64,000 nt of DNA from Alcaligenaceae bacterium (GCA_013416395.1 JACCEP010000005.1:186001-250000), one strand, 5' to 3'. Positions 30,179-40,193 are shown, counted from the first letter of the stretch. The notes: generated from the sequence alone by a model not told the origin. A program made the numbers and translations.

Positions 30179-30218
30179 GGTGGGCGGTTGACCCCGTTTT
30201 TCTTACCGGAGGTGCTGT

Positions 30219-31523
30219 ATGCTCAGTCACGAAGATTGCCTTTCTCTTGATCGAAAAGATCCGCTTGCCCCGTTGCGTTGCGACTTTGATCTGCCTGAAG
30301 GGGTTATCTACCTGGATGGCAATTCGCTGGGTGCGAGGCCTGTCAATGCGCTAGTACGCGCTCAAGAGGTTATCGAGCAAGAGTGGGGAACCGGCCTGAT
30401 CCGCAGTTGGAATACAGCAGGTTGGTTTGATCTTCCACTTTCTCTCGGAGACAGGCTGGCACCATTGCTGGGCGCGGGGCCTGGCGAAGTGGTTGTGACC
30501 GACACGACATCGGTCAATCTCTTTAAGGCCCTGGCCGCGGCATTGCACATCCAGGCCCGCTCGCGGGCCTGCAGTGATGCCCCTCATGCTGATGAAACCA
30601 CGCTGGCTGCGTCGTCCCAGATCACTTTGCGTCGCCACGTCATTGTGAGCGAACGCGATAATTTCCCCACTGATCTCTACATCGCAGATGGCTTGACGCG
30701 CTGGCTTGATCAAGGGTACACGCTGCGTCTGGTCGACAGCCCCGAGGCCCTGCTCACGGCGATTGATGAAGAGGTTGCCGTGGTGATGCTTACCCATGTT
30801 AACTACCGCACTGGCCGCCTGTTAGACATGGCGGCCGTCACGGCACATGCACATGCGTGTGGAGCATTGACCGTGTGGGATCTTGCCCATTCTGCCGGCG
30901 CGATACCTGTGGATCTGGCAGGGTCTGGCGCCGATTTTGCCGTGGGCTGCACTTACAAGTACCTAAATGGCGGCCCCGGTTCGCCAGCTTTCATCTGGGT
31001 CGCTCCCCGTCACATGCAAAGCTTTAGTCACCCGTTGTCTGGCTGGTGGGGCCATGCGTCGCCGTTCAGCATGGAGCCGGGTTTCAGGCCGCACGCCACA
31101 ATACGAAGTGCGCTGTGCGGTACTCAGCCTATTGTTTCGCTTGCAATGGTCGAATGTGGCCTGGAGACATTTGAGCGTACCACTATGAGTGCCGTGCGGA
31201 AAAAATCACTGGCCCTGACCGACCTGTTTATTGGCCTGCTAGAGGCGCGGTGCGGTGCCCATCCGCTCAAGCTGGTTACGCCCCGTGAGCACGCCCAGCG
31301 TGGAAGTCAGGTGAGCGTTGCTTTTCCATATGCTTACGCCGTCGTGCAAGCCTTGATTGAGCAGCGCGTTATTGGCGATTATCGCGAGCCCAATGTCATG
31401 CGTTTTGGCTTTACGCCCTTGTATTTGCGCTACGTCGACGTTTGGGATGCCGTCGATGCCATGGCCCGTATACTCGATCAACACACATACGACGAAAACC
31501 TGACACCAGGCGGAGTGACTTGA
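30219..31523 (+). CDS. kynU: Kynureninase
   Basis: PLP enzyme cleaving kynurenine to anthranilate and alanine. The N-terminal [17 protein letters not shown] and [18 protein letters not shown] blocks are kynureninase signatures. The cofactor Lys is residue 247, in [11 protein letters not shown], and the substrate region GWWGHASPF follows. A length of 434 residues is slightly above average. Strangely, no kynA or kynB lies beside it. Standing behind trpF, it may return anthranilate to tryptophan synthesis; this is inference. Confidence 0.93.
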   Translation: MLSHEDCLSLDRKDPLAPLRCDFDLPEGVIYLDGNSLGARPVNALVRAQEVIEQEWGTGLIRSWNTAGWFDLPLSLGDRLAPLLGAGPGEVVVTDTTSVNLFKALAAALHIQARSRACSDAPHADETTLAASSQITLRRHVIVSERDNFPTDLYIADGLTRWLDQGYTLRLVDSPEALLTAIDEEVAVVMLTHVNYRTGRLLDMAAVTAHAHACGALTVWDLAHSAGAIPVDLAGSGADFAVGCTYKYLNGGPGSPAFIWVAPRHMQSFSHPLSGWWGHASPFSMEPGFRPHATIRSALCGTQPIVSLAMVECGLETFERTTMSAVRKKSLALTDLFIGLLEARCGAHPLKLVTPREHAQRGSQVSVAFPYAYAVVQALIEQRVIGDYREPNVMRFGFTPLYLRYVDVWDAVDAMARILDQHTYDENLTPGGVT

Positions 31524-31634
31524 GTAGTGGGTTTTTGGTTTTAATGCATTAGGCGCTGGCTGAGGTTTTAGTCGATGACTTGATGGCTAAAAACATAGCC
31601 CACAGAACTTGTGACGCGCCGCAACACAGCCTGT

Positions 31635-31664
31635 TTGACACACTTAAAACATGTGGGTTAGAAT
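31635..31664 (+). promoter_or_regulatory. Sigma-70 promoter of tRNA-Val
   Basis: A perfect -35 hexamer TTGACA (31635-31640) and TAGAAT as -10 (31659-31664), separated by 18 bp, end 11 nt before the mature tRNA 5' end. This is the expected geometry for a tRNA gene promoter. Confidence 0.8.
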
Positions 31665-31675
31665 CTCGTCTCTTT

Positions 31676-31752
31676 AGGCGGTTAGCTCAGTTGGTTAGAG
31701 CGCTACGTTGACATCGTAGAGGTCGCTGGTTCGAATCCAGTACTGCCTACCA
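31676..31752 (+). tRNA. tRNA-Val(GAC)
   Basis: A complete 77-nt cloverleaf. The acceptor stem AGGCGGT pairs with ACTGCCT (one G-U), the D-stem is GCTC/GAGC, the anticodon loop TTGACAT gives anticodon GAC, the T-loop is TTCGAAT, and CCA is encoded. It lies upstream of thrS, as in many betaproteobacteria. Confidence 0.97.
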
Positions 31753-32173
31753 AAATTTCTACTCTTCTCCATTTTTGGGGCGAGTACACGCAAAACCCGG
31801 TTAGTTGCATCGGTTCAACCGCGCAGGGCAAAGCCCCTCATCCGGTAGTTTCAAAAACCCCCAAGTTAAAAGCGCGTCGTCACATCGTGTGTTGTATGGC
31901 CCACCCGTGCATATCGATAAAGGGCTTTTCTGGGCCAGGTGCCAGGTAGTCGGGTTTTTTGCAACATACTTACCCCTCATTTACGTCAAGTACATTAATT
32001 TAGTATCTTCGTTTATTGCGTTGCCGCAAGCAGGTGTTACACTAATGAGACGATATGTTATATATACATGCTATGTCTTGGCTCACAAACATCATTCGAA
32101 CTACAACACGGCACCCCTGACGGTCGCCGCGTATTGTTTTGTCAGCTTACTAGCAAAACCAAACTCACCAGAA
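31753..32173 (+). other. Leader/intergenic region upstream of thrS
   Basis: There is no recognised gene in these 421 nt. An AT-rich zone around 31960-32070 could hold a promoter, for example TTGCGT and TACACT spaced by 16 bp near 32018-32045. A 45-codon frame from ATG 32045 ends at TAG 32180-32182, inside the loop of the terminator ahead of thrS. Its codons show no marked threonine bias. A longer version of the same frame reaches back to 31805 but has no family resemblance. Confidence 0.4.
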
Positions 32174-32196
32174 CGCGGCTAGTGCCGCGTTTTTTT
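32174..32196 (+). terminator. Intrinsic terminator immediately ahead of thrS (probable attenuator)
   Basis: A perfect CGCGGC/GCCGCG stem (32174-32179 with 32184-32189) with loop TAGT is followed by seven T residues. The T tract ends 19 nt before the thrS ATG, where only the ribosome site fits. Transcription of thrS must therefore start upstream and read through, so this is best explained as an attenuator. The signal that relieves it is unknown. Confidence 0.8.
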
Positions 32197-32215
32197 GTAT
32201 TTTTCAGGACGCTTT

Positions 32216-34159
32216 ATGGTTCAGATTACCTTGCCCGACGGCTCGCAGCGCGAGTATGCAGGCCCCGTTTCAGTCAATGATGTTGCTTATTCCATAGGCA
32301 CAGGGCTGGGGCGTGCGGCGCTGGCAGGGCGGGTGACCATAGATGAAGGCGAGTCGCGGCTGGTCGATACCAGCTACGTAATCGAGCGTGATGCACAGCT
32401 AGCCATCATTACTGCCAAAGATGCAGATGGTCTTGATCTCATCCGCCACTCTACCGCCCATTTGCTGGCCTATGCGGTCAAGTCGTTATTTCCGGAAGCC
32501 CAGGTCACCATAGGCCCCGTTATCGATAATGGCTTTTACTACGATTTTTCGTATAAACGGCCATTTACGCCTGACGATCTGGAAGCCATTGAAAAGAAAA
32601 TGGCCGAGCTCGCCAAAAAAGACGAGGTGGTTACGCGCGAAGAATGGAAGCGCGACGATGCTGTGGCTTACTTTAAAGGCATAGGTGAGCACTACAAGGC
32701 TGAGATCATCGCCTCGATTCCGTCAAATGAAAATATCAGCTTGTACCGTGAAGGCGAGTTCATTGACCTGTGCCGGGGCCCTCACGTGCCCTCAACCGGC
32801 AAGCTCAAAGTATTTAAATTGATGAAGGTGGCGGGAGCCTATTGGCGCGGTGACAGCAATAACGAGATGTTGCAGCGTATTTATGGCACGGCCTGGGCTA
32901 CCAAAGACGAACAGGCGGCCTATCTGCATATGCTTGAAGAGGCCGAAAAGCGCGATCACCGCAAGCTAGGCCGAGAGCTTGATCTGTTTCACATGCAAGA
33001 AGAGGCGCCAGGTCTGATCTTCTGGCATCCCAAGGGCTGGACGCTTTGGCAGCAGGTTGAGCAGTATATGCGTCGCGTATATCAGGAAAACGACTACGAA
33101 GAAGTCAAGGCTCCGCAAATTCTTGATCTGTCGCTATGGAAAAAAACCGGCCACTGGGACAACTACGCCGAAAATATTTTCACCACAGAGTCTGAAAACC
33201 GCAGTTACGGCCTCAAGCCCATGAACTGCCCGGGCCATGTGCAAATTTTCAATGCCAACCTGCATTCATATCGCGAGTTACCCGTGCGTTATGGCGAGTT
33301 TGGTCAGTGTCATCGCAATGAGCCCTCGGGTTCGCTGCATGGCATGATGCGTGTGCGCGGTTTTACCCAAGATGATGGCCATATTTTCTGTACCGAAGAC
33401 CAGTTGCAGGACGAGTGCGCTGCGTTTACATCGCTGCTGCAGAAGGTGTATGCTGACTTTGGCTTCAGCAAAATTTTGTATAAAGTGGCGACCCGTCCCG
33501 AAAAACGTATCGGCGCTGATGAAGTTTGGGACAAAGCTGAAAAAGCCCTCATGGAAAGTCTTGACCGTACTGGCTGCGACTACGAAGTCACGCCGGGCGA
33601 GGGCGCTTTCTACGGGCCCAAGATCGAGTACACCCTAAAAGATGCTATTGGCCGTCACTGGCAGTGCGGAACCATACAGGTTGATTTCTCCATGCCAAAG
33701 CGGCTTGGCGCAGAATACGTAGACGCGTCAGACCAGCGACAGACGCCGGTTATGCTGCACCGTGCCATACTAGGTTCTTTTGAGCGTTTCATTGGCATGC
33801 TCATTGAAAACCATGCTGGTGCTATGCCGGCCTGGCTTGCTCCGGTGCATGCCGTAGTGTGTTGTATTTCTGAATCGTCCGCCAGTTATGCGGCCGAAAT
33901 TACGCTAAGCCTGAAAAAACAAGGGTTTAGAGCTGAATCCGATTTGCGCGGTGAAAAAATCACCCGTAAAATCCGTGAACACAGCATGCAAAAAGTACCG
34001 TACATTCTGGTAGTAGGCGAAAAAGAGCGCGAGGCAGGCACAGTTGCCGTCCGCGGACGCGGTGGTCTTGACCTTGGTGTCATGCCATTGGCGGGTTTCG
34101 CCGACCGCCTGAAGCACGAAATAAATACCAGGCAAGACAGCGCCCAGACCGTCGCCTGA
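32216..34159 (+). CDS. thrS: Threonyl-tRNA synthetase
   Basis: Class II synthetase charging tRNA-Thr, 647 residues. Visible in order are an N-terminal TGS domain ([13 protein letters not shown]), an editing domain with the [12 protein letters not shown] zinc/editing motif, the catalytic core with [10 protein letters not shown] and [15 protein letters not shown], and a C-terminal anticodon-binding domain. ATG 32216 has an AGGA ribosome site; the frame extends upstream to TTG 32195, inside the terminator region. It is followed by infC, 32 nt away. Confidence 0.97.
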   Translation: MVQITLPDGSQREYAGPVSVNDVAYSIGTGLGRAALAGRVTIDEGESRLVDTSYVIERDAQLAIITAKDADGLDLIRHSTAHLLAYAVKSLFPEAQVTIGPVIDNGFYYDFSYKRPFTPDDLEAIEKKMAELAKKDEVVTREEWKRDDAVAYFKGIGEHYKAEIIASIPSNENISLYREGEFIDLCRGPHVPSTGKLKVFKLMKVAGAYWRGDSNNEMLQRIYGTAWATKDEQAAYLHMLEEAEKRDHRKLGRELDLFHMQEEAPGLIFWHPKGWTLWQQVEQYMRRVYQENDYEEVKAPQILDLSLWKKTGHWDNYAENIFTTESENRSYGLKPMNCPGHVQIFNANLHSYRELPVRYGEFGQCHRNEPSGSLHGMMRVRGFTQDDGHIFCTEDQLQDECAAFTSLLQKVYADFGFSKILYKVATRPEKRIGADEVWDKAEKALMESLDRTGCDYEVTPGEGAFYGPKIEYTLKDAIGRHWQCGTIQVDFSMPKRLGAEYVDASDQRQTPVMLHRAILGSFERFIGMLIENHAGAMPAWLAPVHAVVCCISESSASYAAEITLSLKKQGFRAESDLRGEKITRKIREHSMQKVPYILVVGEKEREAGTVAVRGRGGLDLGVMPLAGFADRLKHEINTRQDSAQTVA

Positions 34160-34191
34160 ACCATTTTTTAACAACCCTAGGAGTCTTAGAC

Positions 34192-34743
34192 ATCGCAACC
34201 GAAAAACCTCATCGCATCAATGGTGAAATCCGTGTCCCCGAGGTGCGTCTTATTGGCGTAGATGGCGAACAGCTGGGTGTGTACAACACGCCCGACGCTC
34301 TGCGTCTTTCAGAAGAACACGAAGTCGATCTGGTCGAAATTGCACCAACAGCTTCGCCCCCTGTATGCCGCCTGATGGACTACGGCAAGTTCAAGTATCA
34401 GGAACAAAAGCGTAAACAGGAAGCGCGATCAAAGCAGAAGGTCATCCAGGTCAAAGAAGTCAAGTTTCGTCCCGGTACCGATGAAGGTGATTATCAGGTT
34501 AAGCTTCGCAACCTGCGCCGCTTCATCGAAGAGGGCGACAAGGCCAAAGTTACCTTGCGTTTCCGCGGTCGCGAAATGGCGCACCAAGAGCTTGGCATGC
34601 GCGTTCTTGAGCGCATTCGTGACGACCTCGAAGAACTCTGCCAGGTTGAGGCAATGCCCAAACTGGAAGGCCGTCAAATGGTGATGGTGCTTGCTCCGCG
34701 CAAGAAAGCGGTAGCCGGTAAATCGGGCGATTCAGCCTCCTGA
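34192..34743 (+). CDS. infC: Translation initiation factor IF-3, starting at ATC
   Basis: It dissociates ribosomal subunits and checks start-codon pairing. Translation from ATC 34192 gives [20 protein letters not shown], the conserved IF-3 N-terminus, and a 183-residue protein. A strong AGGAG lies 8 nt before the ATC. No in-frame ATG, GTG or TTG occurs until GTG 34243, which would cut off the conserved start. Use of a rare start codon is the known means by which IF-3 limits its own synthesis (E. coli uses ATT). The normal next genes rpmI and rplT lie 9.5 kb away. Confidence 0.93.
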   Translation: MATEKPHRINGEIRVPEVRLIGVDGEQLGVYNTPDALRLSEEHEVDLVEIAPTASPPVCRLMDYGKFKYQEQKRKQEARSKQKVIQVKEVKFRPGTDEGDYQVKLRNLRRFIEEGDKAKVTLRFRGREMAHQELGMRVLERIRDDLEELCQVEAMPKLEGRQMVMVLAPRKKAVAGKSGDSAS

Positions 34744-34763
34744 GTTTCAGCACATTATGACTG

Positions 34764-34787
34764 GGGCGCCCGGTTTACCGGGGGCCC
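34764..34787 (+). other. Very stable GC hairpin between infC and gshB
   Basis: GGGCGCCCGG (34764-34773) pairs with CCGGGGGCCC (34778-34787) in nine of ten positions around a TTTA loop. No T tract follows. It stands at the junction where the translation operon is interrupted and could separate infC expression from gshB. Confidence 0.55.
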
Positions 34788-34807
34788 GCAGCGCACGCAG
34801 GTGGCGT

Positions 34808-35767
34808 ATGCACGTACTTTTTGTTATTGATCCATTGCCCGGTCTGAAAGCGTATAAAGACTCGTCAGTAGCGATGATGCATGCGCTCGTTGCGCGGGGT
34901 CACTCGCTAAGCGTAACGTTGCAAGACGACCTTTTCATAGACCAGGGCACTGTCAAATGCGTGGCGACACGCATTGAGCTTGTCGACGGCGCCGACCTGC
35001 ATGCTCACGCCTGGTGGCGCGACGTTGCAGCGGCCGATGACGTGGCGCTTGCTGAGTTTGACGCGATCATCATGCGCAAAGATCCCCCCTTCGATATGGA
35101 GTATGTGTATACAACGCATATGCTCGAGTATGCAGAGGCACAGGGCGCCCGGGTGTTCAACTCAGGGGCGAGTATACGCAACCATCCTGAAAAACTCGCT
35201 ATTACCGAGTTTGCCCAATTTACAGCGCCTACGCTCGTAACGCGCAATATGAAGCGGCTGCGCGCGTTCCATGACAGTCATCGTGATGTCATCGTAAAGC
35301 CGCTTGACGGCATGGGTGGCACGGGTATTTTCAGGCTGCAGCACATCGAACCCAATCTTGGTGCAATACTCGAAACGCTTACGGTTGATGGCAGCCGGAC
35401 CATCATGGCCCAGCGTTATATTCCTGAAATCGCTGATGGCGACAAGCGTATTCTGATTATTGGCGGCGAACCTGTGCCGTATTCGCTGGCGCGTATTCCG
35501 TTGGCGGGTGAAACCCGCGGCAACCTTGCAGCAGGCGGGCGCGGCGTGGCACAGCCACTGACAGCGCGCGACCTTGAAATTGCACATGCCATTGGGCCCA
35601 CGCTCGCCGAGCGTGGTCTGATTCTGGTTGGGCTTGATGTCATCGGTGACTACATTACCGAAATCAATGTCACGAGCCCAACATGTTTTGTCGAGATTAC
35701 CGAGCAAACCGGTTTTGATGTGGCAGGCTGTTTTGTCACGGCACTCGAAAAGGCTGTGGGTATTTGA
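34808..35767 (+). CDS. gshB: Glutathione synthetase
   Basis: ATP-grasp enzyme joining gamma-glutamylcysteine to glycine, 319 residues. MHVLFVIDPLPGLKAYKDSS is the family N-terminus, VIVKPLDGMGGTGIFRL is the ATP-grasp loop, and DVIGDYITEINVTSPT carries the metal-binding residues. I place the start at ATG 34808, with ribosome site AGGTGG; the frame from 34757 adds 17 residues not seen in the family. The stop is immediately followed by the EIIA start. Confidence 0.96.
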   Translation: MHVLFVIDPLPGLKAYKDSSVAMMHALVARGHSLSVTLQDDLFIDQGTVKCVATRIELVDGADLHAHAWWRDVAAADDVALAEFDAIIMRKDPPFDMEYVYTTHMLEYAEAQGARVFNSGASIRNHPEKLAITEFAQFTAPTLVTRNMKRLRAFHDSHRDVIVKPLDGMGGTGIFRLQHIEPNLGAILETLTVDGSRTIMAQRYIPEIADGDKRILIIGGEPVPYSLARIPLAGETRGNLAAGGRGVAQPLTARDLEIAHAIGPTLAERGLILVGLDVIGDYITEINVTSPTCFVEITEQTGFDVAGCFVTALEKAVGI

Positions 35768-36196
35768 ATGGCTCGTATAGTTCTTGTCATGCATGAGCCG
35801 TTGGGCTCTGCGTTCGCCTCATGTGCCGAGCATGTGCTGGGCCACAAAGCCAGCCTTGATGTGTTTGACGTAGCGCCTGATGCCGACCCCGAAGCAGAGG
35901 TAACTCGTCTTGCGCGCCTGCTACGCCAAGAGAACGAACCCACGCTGCTGCTTTGCGATATTTATGGTGCGACGCCGTTTAATATTGCCAAACGAGCCAT
36001 CCGCCTCGTTGCTGGCGATGGCATGGTCGCGCATTTAATTACCGGCAGCAATTTGTGCATGGTTCTCAAAGCATTGACCGAACAGCAAGAAAAACCAGAT
36101 AAACTAAGCGAAAGTGTGCGCCAAGGTGCGCTCCGGGGTATTGTCGATGCAGAGTGCATGGAGATCTCCCACTTCAGCACTGGGTGCGACAGTTAA
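35768..36196 (+). CDS. PTS EIIA component, mannose (ManX) type
   Basis: A 142-residue EIIA with the phospho-accepting His at residue 9 (VLVMHEPLG) and the family strand CDIYGATPFNIA. It accepts phosphate from HPr. No EIIB or EIIC gene is present, so it probably acts as a regulatory phospho-relay rather than in sugar uptake. This is known for several proteobacterial mannose-type EIIA proteins. It abuts gshB and precedes ptsH by 38 nt. Confidence 0.92.
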   Translation: MARIVLVMHEPLGSAFASCAEHVLGHKASLDVFDVAPDADPEAEVTRLARLLRQENEPTLLLCDIYGATPFNIAKRAIRLVAGDGMVAHLITGSNLCMVLKALTEQQEKPDKLSESVRQGALRGIVDAECMEISHFSTGCDS

Positions 36197-36234
36197 CGCT
36201 TGCAGGTTCTGCTAATTAAACATAATAAGTTTTT

Positions 36235-36504
36235 ATGCCTACCATCGATATCGTAATCAGCAATAAGCTGGGTCTACATGCCCGGGCAGCAGCCAAACTT
36301 ACTCAGCTTGCCAGCAAATTTTCCAGTGAAGTGTTTATTGCTCGGGGGGCGCAGCGGGTCAATGCAAAAAGCATCATGGGTGTCATGATGCTTGCAGCTG
36401 GTATGGGTGTCACTGTCAAAGTTGATGCAACCGGCGAAGATGCTGAACAAGCTCTGCGAGACATCAAGGCCTTGTTTGACGGCAAGTTCGGCGAACACGA
36501 ATAA
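36235..36504 (+). CDS. ptsH: HPr phosphocarrier protein
   Basis: An 89-residue carrier between EI and EIIA. His15 is in KLGLHARAAAK, and Ser46, in VNAKSIMGVMML, is the site for HPr kinase. Both are intact, so two kinds of phosphorylation are possible. It lies between the EIIA gene and ptsI. Confidence 0.95.
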   Translation: MPTIDIVISNKLGLHARAAAKLTQLASKFSSEVFIARGAQRVNAKSIMGVMMLAAGMGVTVKVDATGEDAEQALRDIKALFDGKFGEHE

Positions 36505-36537
36505 ACCTGCTTGCCAGTTTTTGGAGCCCCTGTACTT

Positions 36538-38319
36538 ATGACGCCCAACAGCCCGGCACATGCGACATCGTCCATGTCATCGCCACTCTGTGGCGACCAT
36601 GCCATGGTGTGCGCCCAAGGCCAGGCCGTTGTAAAAGGGTATGCAATTGGTCGTGCCGCGGTTATGGGTGCAGCAGCGCTTGAGGTGGCTCACTACCGAA
36701 TCTCGCCTGAAGACGCGCAAGCCGAATGCGATCGCCTCAAAGAGGCACTGCAAACTGCGCGTAACGAGCTCGATGCCATTGCTGTCACACTGCCCGATGA
36801 TGCGCCACGCGAGCTAGCCCCTTTGCTCACGGTACACAGCATGTTGCTGGGTGATCCCGTGCTGTTGCAGCAAACATGTGATCTCATTGTCGGGCGGCAC
36901 TATAACGCCGAGTGGGCACTGACCAGTCAGGGTCAGTTTTTGACCGAACAGTTTGCCCTCATGGAAGATGAGTACCTGCGCGAGCGTGGAGGCGACATAC
37001 GCCAGGTTATTGAGCGCGTGTTGCGCGTTATGGCGGGCTCGCCGCCACTGCTGCCGGCCTTTGACTCGGCCGAGACCGATGATCCGCTGATTGTGGTGGC
37101 GCGAGACATCTCACCTGCCGATATGCTGCGTTTACGTGGTGGAAGGTTTGCAGCATTTCTGACAGATCTGGGCGGGCCCACCTCGCACACGGCAATTGTG
37201 GCCCGCAGCATGAATGTACCTGCCGTAGTCGGGCTGGGTCATTTTCGCAGTCTGGTACGCGACGGAGACGTACTGATTGCCGATGGTTTTACTGGCGCTG
37301 TGCTGGTTAACCCATCAGCCCAGATCCTGAACGAATACCGACAGCGGCAGGCTGATTACGCGCGCGAGCGTCTTGAGCTTGCCAGATTGCGCGACGCACC
37401 TGCCATGACGCTCGATGGCATTACCATCAAGCTAGAGGCCAATATCGAGCTGCCTGAAGAGGCTGAAGCGGCCGTTCAGGCGGGCGCCGATGGCATAGGT
37501 TTGTTTCGCAGCGAATTCTTGTTCATGGGGCGGCCTGACTTGCCCTCAGAAGAAGAGCAATACGAAGCCTACGCTTCTGTGGTCAAAGCCATGCAGGGGC
37601 GGCCTGTCACCATACGCACGCTCGACATTGGCGCCGATAAAAGCCTCGATGGCGATACCACGGTGGCAACCAATCCTGCGCTTGGGCTTAGAGCAATACG
37701 CTATTGTCTTGCTAACCCCGAGATTTTTGCCACGCAATTGCGGGCCTTATTGCGCGCTTCCATTTTTGGGCATGTGCGAATACTTATCCCGATGATTTCG
37801 CATATGCACGAAGTGCGTGCCACGCGAGCGGCCATTGAGTCGGCCTGTCGCGAGCTCGACGAGCGCGGTACGCCTTATGCGCGCAATTATTCGCTTGGGG
37901 CAATGGTAGAAATACCGGCCATGGCTATAGCCATCGAGCCTTTTGTTGATACGCTCGATTTTCTTTCTATCGGTACCAATGATCTTATTCAGTACACGCT
38001 AGCCATAGACCGCGGCGACAGCGATGTAGCTGATCTGTATGACCCCATGCATCCTGCCGTGCTGCGCCTCATTGCGCATACGATTAATGCCGGCGAAAGG
38101 GCGGGCAAGCCTGTTGCCGTATGCGGTGAGATGGCGGGCGATGCCCGCGTTACGCGTATGCTGCTGGGGCTGGGCCTGACTCAGTTTTCTATGCATCCTC
38201 AGCAAATGCTTGATGTCAAAAAAGAAATTCGCCAGGCCCATTCCAATGCACTGAGAACCAAGGTGGCCATGGCCCTTAACCGCGCTGAGCGCATTGACCT
38301 GGCCTCCCTCATAAATTAA
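36538..38319 (+). CDS. ptsI: PTS enzyme I (phosphoenolpyruvate-protein phosphotransferase)
   Basis: It starts the PTS relay by taking phosphate from PEP. The active His is residue 217 (GGPTSHTAIVARSMNVPAVV). The PEP-binding barrel follows, with ANIELPEEAEAAVQAGADG and FLSIGTNDLIQYTLAIDRGD. The protein has 593 residues from ATG 36538. TTG 36511 is a less likely start. The reading frame ends convergent to amtB with a 4-nt overlap. Confidence 0.95.
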   Translation: MTPNSPAHATSSMSSPLCGDHAMVCAQGQAVVKGYAIGRAAVMGAAALEVAHYRISPEDAQAECDRLKEALQTARNELDAIAVTLPDDAPRELAPLLTVHSMLLGDPVLLQQTCDLIVGRHYNAEWALTSQGQFLTEQFALMEDEYLRERGGDIRQVIERVLRVMAGSPPLLPAFDSAETDDPLIVVARDISPADMLRLRGGRFAAFLTDLGGPTSHTAIVARSMNVPAVVGLGHFRSLVRDGDVLIADGFTGAVLVNPSAQILNEYRQRQADYARERLELARLRDAPAMTLDGITIKLEANIELPEEAEAAVQAGADGIGLFRSEFLFMGRPDLPSEEEQYEAYASVVKAMQGRPVTIRTLDIGADKSLDGDTTVATNPALGLRAIRYCLANPEIFATQLRALLRASIFGHVRILIPMISHMHEVRATRAAIESACRELDERGTPYARNYSLGAMVEIPAMAIAIEPFVDTLDFLSIGTNDLIQYTLAIDRGDSDVADLYDPMHPAVLRLIAHTINAGERAGKPVAVCGEMAGDARVTRMLLGLGLTQFSMHPQQMLDVKKEIRQAHSNALRTKVAMALNRAERIDLASLIN

Positions 38320-39545
38320 AGCTGGTAAGCGCTTTCACCGTGACTGGTAACGTTTAGTCCTTCACGCTCCTGTTCCGCATTAACCCGCATGCCACCGCAG
38401 AGCTTGCCGGCGATAACGCAGGCGATATAGGCGGCGAGTGCTGACCAGACCACGGTAATGAGCACAGCCTCCAGTTGCAGCCACACCTGGAATGGAATGT
38501 CACCAAGATGTTCCAGACCGGGGCCGCCCAGAGGCTTGGCATTGAAGACGCCCGTCAACAGTGCGCCGGCTATCCCGCCCACGGCGTGTATGCCGAAAAC
38601 ATCCAGGCTGTCATCCACCTTCAACCAGTGTTTGAGGCCGTTTACGCCCCACAGGCAGATGGCGCCTGTGATAAGGCCGATAATGAAGGCGCCTACCGGC
38701 CCTACGAGACCTGCGGCAGGGGTCACACCCACAAGGCCGGCGATGGCGCCGGAGATAGCGCCCAGCAGGGACGGTTTGCCTTTGTATTTCCACTCTATGA
38801 ACGTCCAGCTGAAGATTGCGCCAGCCGTAGCGATCATGGTGTTGAAAAAAGCCAGTGCGGCCGTCTCGTTGGCTGCCAATGCTGACCCCGCGTTAAAGCC
38901 GAACCATCCCACCCAGAGCAAGGCTGCCCCAATCATGACCATGGGCAAGTTGTGAGGCTGCATGGGTTCACGTCCATACCCCAACCGATTGCCCACGACA
39001 TAGGCGGCGACCAGCGCAGCGACCCCGGCGTTGATGTGTACGACCGTGCCTCCCGCGAAGTCCAGAGCACCTCGCGCCAGTAACCATCCACCAGGCCCCC
39101 ACACCATATGGGCGATGGGAAGATAGGCCAGCGTCATCCAGCTAACCGTGAATACCAGCACGGCTGAAAAACGGACGCGTTCCGCAAACCCGCCCACAAT
39201 CAGGGCGCAGGTAATGCCGGCGAACGTGGCCTGAAACGCGGCGAAAGTCAGTTCGGGAATGGTGCCGCTGATCTTGTATGAACCCGTCGCCACATTTTGC
39301 ATCCCGCTGAAGAAGAGGCGAGAAAACCCACCCAAAAATGCATTGCCTTCTGTGAAGGCCAGCGAATAGCCATAGGCAAACCAGAGAATTAAGGCCAGTG
39401 CGAACACTGACACCACCTGGACCAATATGGAGAGCACATTTTTGCTTCGAACCAGCCCCCCATAAAAAAGCGCCAGTCCTGGCATGACCATTAATAACAC
39501 CAGCAGAGTTGAAATGCTGACCCACACGAAATCGACTTTATCCAT
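38316..39545 (-). CDS. amtB: Ammonium transporter
   Basis: A trimeric ammonium channel subunit of 409 residues with eleven predicted membrane helices. The twin histidines of the pore are in FAGGTVVHINAGVAALVAAY and FGIHAVGGIAGALLTG, and the phenylalanine gate region is present. There is no N-terminal signal peptide; it begins directly with a membrane helix. The gene is 47 nt downstream of glnK, the standard pair in which GlnK blocks AmtB when nitrogen is plentiful. Confidence 0.96.
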   Translation of the reverse strand: MDKVDFVWVSISTLLVLLMVMPGLALFYGGLVRSKNVLSILVQVVSVFALALILWFAYGYSLAFTEGNAFLGGFSRLFFSGMQNVATGSYKISGTIPELTFAAFQATFAGITCALIVGGFAERVRFSAVLVFTVSWMTLAYLPIAHMVWGPGGWLLARGALDFAGGTVVHINAGVAALVAAYVVGNRLGYGREPMQPHNLPMVMIGAALLWVGWFGFNAGSALAANETAALAFFNTMIATAGAIFSWTFIEWKYKGKPSLLGAISGAIAGLVGVTPAAGLVGPVGAFIIGLITGAICLWGVNGLKHWLKVDDSLDVFGIHAVGGIAGALLTGVFNAKPLGGPGLEHLGDIPFQVWLQLEAVLITVVWSALAAYIACVIAGKLCGGMRVNAEQEREGLNVTSHGESAYQL

Positions 39546-39592
39546 GAGTGGTTCTCCTGAAGAGTAAAACGGCTAATGTTGCAGTGCTCATG

Positions 39593-39961
<369 letters not shown>

Positions 39962-39965
39962 TTAC

Positions 39966-39981
39966 GCAATGAACGTGCCAG
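39966..39981 (-). promoter_or_regulatory. Sigma-54 (-24/-12) promoter of glnK-amtB
   Basis: On the minus strand the sequence CTGGCACGTTCATTGC runs from 39981 to 39966. It matches the sigma-54 consensus TGGCAC-N5-TTGC at every core position. A transcript starting about 12 nt further on would have a leader of roughly 23 nt before glnK. Confidence 0.9.
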
Positions 39982-40012
39982 TTTTTCAAATTGAAAGAAG
40001 ACGAAGGGGGGA

Positions 40013-40116
40013 GGAGCGAGTTGTTCGATGAATGCGAAGGAGAGGCAGGGGCGGATTGCTTGATGAATGCGAAGGGGAGCAGGAGCGAGTTGTTTGCAGA
40101 ATGCAAAGAGCCACCA
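40013..40116 (-). repeat. Three imperfect 35-bp direct repeats between activator sites and sigma-54 promoter
   Basis: Units begin at 40013, 40048 and 40082 and share a GGAGCGAGTTGTT...GAATGCGAAG(G/A) core. They fill the spacer between the sigma-54 promoter and the NtrC-like sites. A period of about 35 bp places each unit on a similar face of the helix. Their role is unknown. Confidence 0.8.
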
Positions 40117-40193
40117 GCGTCGGTCATGTCGAAACTGTTAATACCGTTTTTGGCAGGGAGCAGACCAAGAAAAGTGGAAAATAGCGAGGGCCA

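Noticed and set aside
31805-32182. 125-codon ORF between tRNA-Val and thrS
   Set aside because: No family features, no ribosome site, and it runs into the terminator loop; only the last 45 codons are of interest as a possible leader.
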